Shown: positions 58,551 to 64,000 of the stretch, in pieces | Layout: the number at the start of each line of letters is the position of its first letter | Position numbering within the stretch: position 1 is the first letter of the stretch | From: Wyeomyia smithii | Lineage: Eukaryota; Arthropoda; Insecta; Diptera; Culicidae | Direction of reading: 5' to 3' | NCBI RefSeq assembly: GCF_029784165.1 | Contig: NC_073696.1 | Span: 42,363,858 to 42,427,857 of the forward strand | Length of the DNA: 64,000 nt | Made by a program: the position numbers and the translations under genes | The notes under the pieces: model-generated | Told to the model about the DNA's origin: nothing | What the model saw: only the letters and a program-made list of their open reading frames with translations | Databases searched by the model: none

Positions 58551-58684
58551 GAATGCCAATCAGTAAAAGTTACTGTGACTTAACAGAAACATCATCTTTG
58601 TATGGACAGTACAAAAAAATGTATGGATCTTTAGGTTAAGTTGTTATGTACTAATATGTAAATAAAGTTTTTAAATAAAAAAAA

Positions 58685-58992
58685 AAAAAGTTGCTTGTAT
58701 TACCAATATTATTTAAATCCACTAAAATAATGTCAATGGCTGGATGAATTGAAATAAAATGCCTCTTCCGCATCACTCTGTAAATCAATGTCATCTTTGG
58801 TGCTTTCTGTATGCGCGTGTTTCGAAATTGTAGCTCATGAACAAATTACATAAGCGTTTATCAAACAACAATTTGCAGCTACACGTTGTGCAGTCATAAA
58901 GAGTCCATAAAATGCATTTCTCCTAGTGCCACATCCAGTGACTTGATCAGCTTTAAGTGACTTGTCAGAGATGTCGTTCTCGTCACAATGGT
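58685..58992 (+). repeat. Long direct repeat flanking the Tx1/L1-like element, right copy
   Basis: Begins in the poly-A run (AAAAAGTTGCTTGTATTACC) and matches 54,991-55,311 up to CACAATGGT. About 3 percent of bases differ between the copies. Confidence 0.9.
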
Positions 58993-60745
58993 GCTGAAGC
59001 CTAACCGGGGATGCAAATAAACCCAGTCTCTAATTGTATGATCCAAACCAGTGGAGAAGCATCACCAAATGTAGGTCAGTGCGAGAAAAATTGACGTAGA
59101 AAGAATGAAAGCAAACATAAAAATCGACCGGTCAGAGAGATAGAGAGAGGGTATGAAACAGAACCTCTCCATGGTCAGAAAATGGAAACACAAATTGCTG
59201 AATGCCACAGCTTGACGGAAATGTGAGCCCAGGCTGCTGCTCTGATGCTTGTCCGTTATTCGAAACTCACTGTCAGTCGCACATGGTATTTGAACGTTTC
59301 GTAAGTGTAGCTAGTCCCTATTTCTCTGCTGCCCGATCCAGTTCCCCTTCCGGGTCCGCAACACTTGGAAGACATTGAGTGAGATGAAAATAGAGTAGGT
59401 GACAGGTGAACCGCACATACGCGGACAACGGATCCATCCGTGAGCGCCACATACGTGGGCAAGAAAGTCGTTTTGACTCGCTCTTGCGAGTCGACATTTA
59501 GCCGCTGCATCGTCATTCTGGTTTATCAGTCATCTTCACGAGTCATTTAACTTAATCACAACCTGCTAGATGCACTCGGCATACGAGAGTACCGTCGGAG
59601 AAGGTGACTTCGGTTTTCGGTCTCCGTTTTTCTCTGTCACAATTTAGTTCAACATCGTTTAGGGAAACCAAGACACACGAGGCGAGGATTTCAAGCGGAA
59701 GATTGTCAAGTGTCCATCACAATGACACATTTTGAACCAACTCCAAGCTACGATACGCAGAATGAAATGGCGGATGACGTTTTTTTCGCCTGCCTGAGAT
59801 GCTTCTTCACCCAGCAAGCCCGATAATGTAGTTAAAGGTGGATAGTTCCAAGCTCCATTTGCGCTCGAGATGGTGTAAAAAGATTATCTACTGGCCGGCA
59901 TGCGGCGTACGGTTTTTTCACTCAAGGGACGTTTTCTGTTTAGTGAAATGGGATGTTTATGAGAGTGACAAACCGGGATCGGAAACAAAAACCACCCGGG
60001 AGCGATAAGGTAGCACAAAAAAGGTATCCCAGTCTAGTTGCCAGGCCGCATCGGACACATGTAGCGGCGGACACACAATGTGTCGTGAGGTGTAACAAAT
60101 GATGGTAGATTAGATTAACCAAGGACTAATTTGACACAAGTTGGCTAGTTGTCTGCAGTTTTTGTCGGCCAAGGTGTTGAGCTTTCTTGTGGCGACCGTT
60201 TCTGGTTCGTTCTTTTCCTTTGAGGTGATATATGCCTAGAGCGAAGTATTTTTTATTGCTGTTTTGGGCCTTTTGAGCTGGGGACAGTTGATTAACATTG
60301 GTAGCAGGATAATTAGACGGGTTGTGGGAGTGAGTCTGTACGATTGCGAAGATTTGGATGTTGACTCTAAGGAATTAGATAGTAACATTCTAATGGTGAC
60401 GAAATAGTGAAACAAATATTACCGTTGATGTTTCAAAAAATATCAACGCGTATCGTTCCTGTTATTAACAGCACAAATATAAGCGACTTTATTGTGCTTT
60501 ATGAGGTTTTCCCGGAAGCAACGTTTATTAGTTCCTTTGAGGATAAACTCGATGAATTCTAACTTTTTCACATGGGTTTAATCTCCTGAATATTTATTTA
60601 CGTTGTCATTGTAGAGTAAACCTCTCAGAGAAATTGCTGACAGGAAAAGTTGTTAGCTTTGATGAGCCAAATTCATTTCCATTAACAACCTTCACGCTTC
60701 ATCAGTCCCTTTGGTGCTGCCGGCATAATCTTTACAACAGATTGT
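58993..60745. other. No gene recognised
   Basis: Moderately GC-rich for this window, with purine-rich runs such as AGAGAGATAGAGAGAGG near 59,136. Frames at 59,256-59,516 and 59,940-60,122 (minus) have no recognisable domains. This could be unique host DNA. Confidence 0.4.
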
Positions 60746-60746
60746 T

Positions 60747-60830
60747 TCTTTTTTTTTTTTCAATTAGTTAATTTGACACGGTTGAAGTACTCAACTTCGT
60801 AGGTTTTTATTGCATACATTTTCCCAAGAG
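60747..60830 (-). mobile_element. Possible LINE 3'-end stub
   Basis: A poly-T run followed by CAATTAGTTAATTTGACACG resembles, in layout and in the TTTGACACGG word, the poly-T plus 3' UTR seen at 8,366 and 30,822. It would be a minus-strand, strongly 5'-truncated copy of a related I-group element. The remaining sequence does not match the 8.4 kb copy, so the call is tentative. Confidence 0.35.
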
Positions 60831-63540
60831 CCATCCTTCAGAGTTTGCCCCCGTTCTATTGAATTACGTCGAGCTTAAAAGTATTTAACAGCCTTTCAAA
60901 AGTGTCCCTGTCATCCTGTATTACACTTCCGTGCTTGGCAAACTTCTTTCGCTATCCTGCTGGTGACATACTACCGCGGCTATAAGAGTGACTGCTGTTT
61001 AATGGAAAAACATCACGTTGTCAGCTCCAATGTTTGCAGCCGTTCTTTCGCGGTTTATTAAAAATACGGACAGGTGGTTACAAAATTGTTTCGAGTGTAC
61101 TCTATGGCAATTCAATATTTTACCGCTAGCGATCCTATATTAAATTTTTCTTCGGTAGCAGTGCAACCGTCTCAATGGTAAATCCACCTTGAGAAACAGT
61201 CTCGAATGGCTTCTATTTAGTATTATGGACACTTCAAAAAATAATCCCATTCATCCAACGATTCCAGAAAAAAACGGACCATGGTGGAGCATAACGGAGA
61301 GCCTAGATGAGTGTCAACTCGTCAATAAAAAAAAAAACTCACGAAAGCAAGCACTAAAACTAGACCATTTTCCAAGCGGTAAGCGGGGGCCACATCAACG
61401 CGTTGCTACGGCAGCATCGCGACAACACCGGTTCCAAATGACAACATCAAAAAGCGACAGGCACATCCTGCCCGGCAGCTTGGCAGTAATTTTATTAGCG
61501 AGGAAAAATAATTGCAGCACTTCTCCAACGACAACGGGTGACAAGTTGCTCTCCTTCATCGCCCGCTGTGCCGCATAACGCTTCCGTGTTTCTGTGCAGC
61601 GCGCGGTGGTGATGAGATTTGCTGAGGTGAAGATGGAAAATCGACCGAAACCGAGCACGGTAGACACGAACAGGTCCAGTGTGAAACTGAAGGAAGAAAG
61701 AAAGAGAGAGGAAAAAAACACGAAAGGTTCCATTAGCAGCTGTTCTTAAAGCATTGTGCTTTGTGCTACCTTGATGGCAAGGGCGATTTTCTTGCTCAAA
61801 TCGGTGGGATAACATAGTTTCTAGTGAAGGTATGATATTTGAACGAAAGAAAAATATGTTCGATATGAATAACATAAGTTAGTCGAAAGAATTCGATACT
61901 CAGTGTAGTATCAATATTTTAATGAACAATAACGTAGGTTTATTTTGAGATTTCTCTCGCATCTTGTGAAATATTTTAATCATGTGAAAGTACAAGTACA
62001 CATATATTTTTGGGTTATAGGTACGTTTCTGATTCCTGTTTTTTTTTTAAGATTTGTTATTAGCATCAACGACATATAATAGTTTTAATAATAAGTTACA
62101 TAAAATATGTCATAATGGTTTATTTTGAAAAAGAAAAAAAAAACAATCTACAAGTCTAAATGTAATTCAAAATCAATATCATTCAACCAACCACGTGCAC
62201 GCTTCCTATACACGCTTCCTTTATACAAATGTACCAAATATTGCCTTTGAATTTCACATCATCATCGCTACCACGTGATTGGTTGTTTCATCAATCATCC
62301 AACTGTTCCCGTGGATAAAATGATCTAATTTTTATGCAAAAATGTTGTGCAGGCATGCGGCTCGCGTTCATTTTCAAACTGGCCTTTTAAACAGCCGGTC
62401 GTTTTTTCTCCAATGCAATGAAAACAACTAGCTTCGTAAACGCAGATGCGAGAATGCCGAAACTTGAAATAGTTTTGCAGTTGTATGTGCTACTACATAT
62501 GCATTATCTCTCGGAAGATATTTAAAAACTACTGCTGGTACTTTTGCTTCAGAAGCTAGATTAGAAATGGACGCGTGCCGCATGTCTGTACTAATTTTAT
62601 GCTCGTAAGGAGTCCTGAGACTATGTTCCCTCATTAACAATTCAATTGAGAAAAGAAATAGTGAGCGTTTGATCTCAATTGCAATGTTTGTGGGGGACCG
62701 GGGTGCAAAGGGCGAGATAAGTGACAGGCAATCGGATCGAAGAAGACAGTTTCCGACTGTAAAATAGAGCAAGTGGATGGTAGCTGCTGTGAACGCAGCA
62801 GAAAAATGCTCATTACCTACTAACCGAATCGAAATTCGCTTTTCGTTTATTGATTGGAAGTAATTGTTCTCCTACAAACACTGTCCTTCTCAGGACAAAA
62901 AAATCTACAGTTAAAAAGTCCTCAATTTTCTCTGTTGGTTATACAGATAGAGGCAGGTATTAATCAAATTGACACAAGCTTGGAGCAATATTCTTTCTTT
63001 TGTGGTGTTAATAGCTCAAGCATTAGCACCCTGTCCTCTACAGGACGGATAACGGATCTTTTCTATAATATATGTCGTTATAATCAAACTGCAGAAATGT
63101 TCACAAGTTTGAAGAAAAGTGATAGCTCGAGTATTGGCACACTGTATGTGCTCTACTCTACAAGATAAAACTCAATTTATGCCATAACGAGACATGAACG
63201 ATGATGACTTTTCCATTCGCCGTGAAGGGATTGGGGGAAGTTATGTGCTGAATATGTCGTTACAATGAGACATAATAATGCGGTGATGATATTAAAACAA
63301 ATGTTTTTGGCAGCTTAAGGACGTGGTAATTTTGGTTTTCCACCTTCTTGCTCACTGTGTTCTGTGTTAATGAATGATAGCTCCTCGTTATCCTACGTCA
63401 ATAATAGGCCTGTGTGTCAGATATAACCTTCTACTTTTCTAAACTTTTCAGCCAATATCACGCCATAGTTGAAAATTTGTTTAAAGAACATTTTTACGTT
63501 GTTTTATTATACTCAGCACTCGGACCACTTTTATTATAAG
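60831..63540. other. No gene recognised
   Basis: The longest frames are 61,189-61,578 (plus, 129 codons) and 61,395-61,875 (minus). They overlap each other on opposite strands and show no known domain. The rest is AT-rich. Confidence 0.4.
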
Positions 63541-63544
63541 ACGG

Positions 63545-63680
63545 CCAAGCCGAAGAAATAACCAATGTTAAAGTTATTTGAAAACCAAATGACCTGATTC
63601 TACTAGGATTCGAGCCCACGACCACCCGCTTTCTCAAATGGGTTCTGTAACCTTACGGCTACGAAGCTTCCCCTGCTACA
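63545..63680 (-). mobile_element. tRNA-derived SINE remnant
   Basis: On the minus strand, GAAGCTTCGTAGCCGTAAGG resembles a tRNA 5' part with box A, and GGTCGTGGGCTCGAATCC is a clear box B. The spacing between them is near that of a tRNA. The acceptor stem does not pair, so it is not a functional tRNA gene. The plus strand shows the inverse, GGATTCGAGCCCACGACC, at 63,607. Confidence 0.6.
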
Positions 63681-63756
63681 GGTTTTGGAAACAGTGTGCA
63701 CTACCAATTGAAGAGAAAATCTCATTAAGTCATGCGAAGCCTGTGTTGCGATCATT

Positions 63757-64000
63757 ATTAGAGAGTAGGGAGTAGAGCCTAGAAAATAGAAAGTGGAGCT
63801 TAGAGAGTAGAGAGTAAAGCCTAGAGAATAGAGAGTAGAGCCTAGGGATTAGAGCCTTGAGCTAAGATACTATAGTCTAAAACCAAGAGCCTTGAGCATT
63901 GAGCCTAGAGACTAAAGTCTACAGTCTACAGTCTACACCCTAGAGCCTAGAGCCTAGAGCCTAGAGCCTAGAGCCTAGAGCCTAGAGCCTAGAGCCTAGA
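63757..64000 (+). repeat. Heptanucleotide satellite GAGCCTA
   Basis: Degenerate seven-base units (GAGAGTA, GAGCTTA, GAGAATA, GAGCCTT) from 63,757 become a pure GAGCCTA array in the last 60 bases and run off the window. The gradient from mixed to pure units is typical of a growing array edge. Confidence 0.85.

Larger units (their letters stand above)
55312..58684 (+). mobile_element. 5'-truncated Tx1/L1-like non-LTR retrotransposon
   Basis: A 3.37 kb plus-strand element begins inside the endonuclease, runs through the RT to a C-terminal zinc-like motif, and ends with AATAAA (58,661-58,666) and a poly-A run into 58,689. It lacks ORF1 and the first residues of the endonuclease, as expected after incomplete reverse transcription. 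The catalytic motifs are better preserved than in other elements of this window, and the RT frame is open for 660 codons. It is more AT-rich and less decayed than its neighbours, suggesting a more recent arrival. The direct repeats at both sides are far longer than usual target duplications. Confidence 0.88.

Noticed and set aside
61189..61578. 129-codon plus-strand frame as a host exon
   Set aside because: No domain or convincing splice context, and an equally long frame lies on the opposite strand.
63545..63680. Functional tRNA gene
   Set aside because: Boxes A and B are present, but the acceptor stem does not pair, so a SINE remnant is more likely.
63757..64000. Telomeric repeat
   Set aside because: The unit is GAGCCTA, not the insect TTAGG, and Diptera generally lack TTAGG telomeres.
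1..64000. CRISPR array, bacterial operon or integrated viral sequence
   Set aside because: No regularly spaced repeats with unique spacers, no prokaryotic gene density, and no viral replicase, capsid or glycoprotein-like frame; all polymerase-like sequences fit LINE reverse transcriptases.

Overview
The window is eukaryotic, AT-rich, repeat-dense DNA with no recognisable intact host gene. The mix of elements suggests a culicine mosquito, most likely Aedes: an RNase H-bearing I-group (Loner/I-like) non-LTR element, several RTE-like and CR1/L2-like relics, a Tx1/L1-like element, a mariner relic, Transib-like ends, tRNA-derived SINEs and the dispersed repeats around GACTTCCGGT. The species call is inference from element families I recognise by eye, not a search result.

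Layout. 1-400 holds an old fragment of a promoter-like repeat. 1.2-2.5 kb has degenerate tandem and inverted repeats. 3.2-8.1 kb is a nested region bounded by inverted ends starting CACGGTGTCTCTGG; inside it are a 2.5 kb foldback element (4.5-7.0 kb) and an RTE relic (7.3-7.7 kb). 8.37-14.02 kb (minus) is the best element: a full-length 5.66 kb non-LTR retrotransposon with an 11-13 bp target-site duplication, a three-zinc-knuckle ORF1 and an endonuclease/RT/RNase H ORF2, now broken by frameshifts, a stop and a lost endonuclease aspartate. 14.0-17.1 kb has no recognisable gene. 17.8-18.85 kb (minus) is a CR1/L2-like RT relic. 19.9-23.1 kb (plus) holds two head-to-tail, internally deleted relatives of the 8.4-14 kb element. 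23.1-26 kb has little. 26.0-27.45 kb is an RTE-like RT relic, directly followed by a 1.74 kb foldback repeat. 29.3-30.2, 42.1-42.9 and 43.0-43.55 kb are further promoter-like repeat copies. 35.0-35.3 kb is a mariner transposase relic. 35.6-37.7 kb (minus) is an RTE relic split by about 650 bp of other sequence. 37,783-39,890 is a 2.1 kb element with Transib-like ends and a 5 bp duplication. 43.87-45.17 kb is a second CR1/L2-like relic with an (AAAT)n tail. 49.8-53.2 kb carries MITE-like repeats and a SINE. 55.3-58.7 kb is a 5'-truncated Tx1/L1-like element flanked by about 310 bp direct repeats. The window ends in a SINE-like remnant and a GAGCCTA heptanucleotide satellite that runs off the edge.

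There is no operon or pathway to reconstruct: the content is a layered record of transposition, nested insertion and decay. The points most worth following are the promoter-like repeat family (one copy has an 81 bp hAT-like insert exactly in its TATA box), the two families with RSS-like CACGGTG ends, the collapsed-end junction at 4.14-4.26 kb, and the unusually long direct repeats around the Tx1/L1-like insertion.
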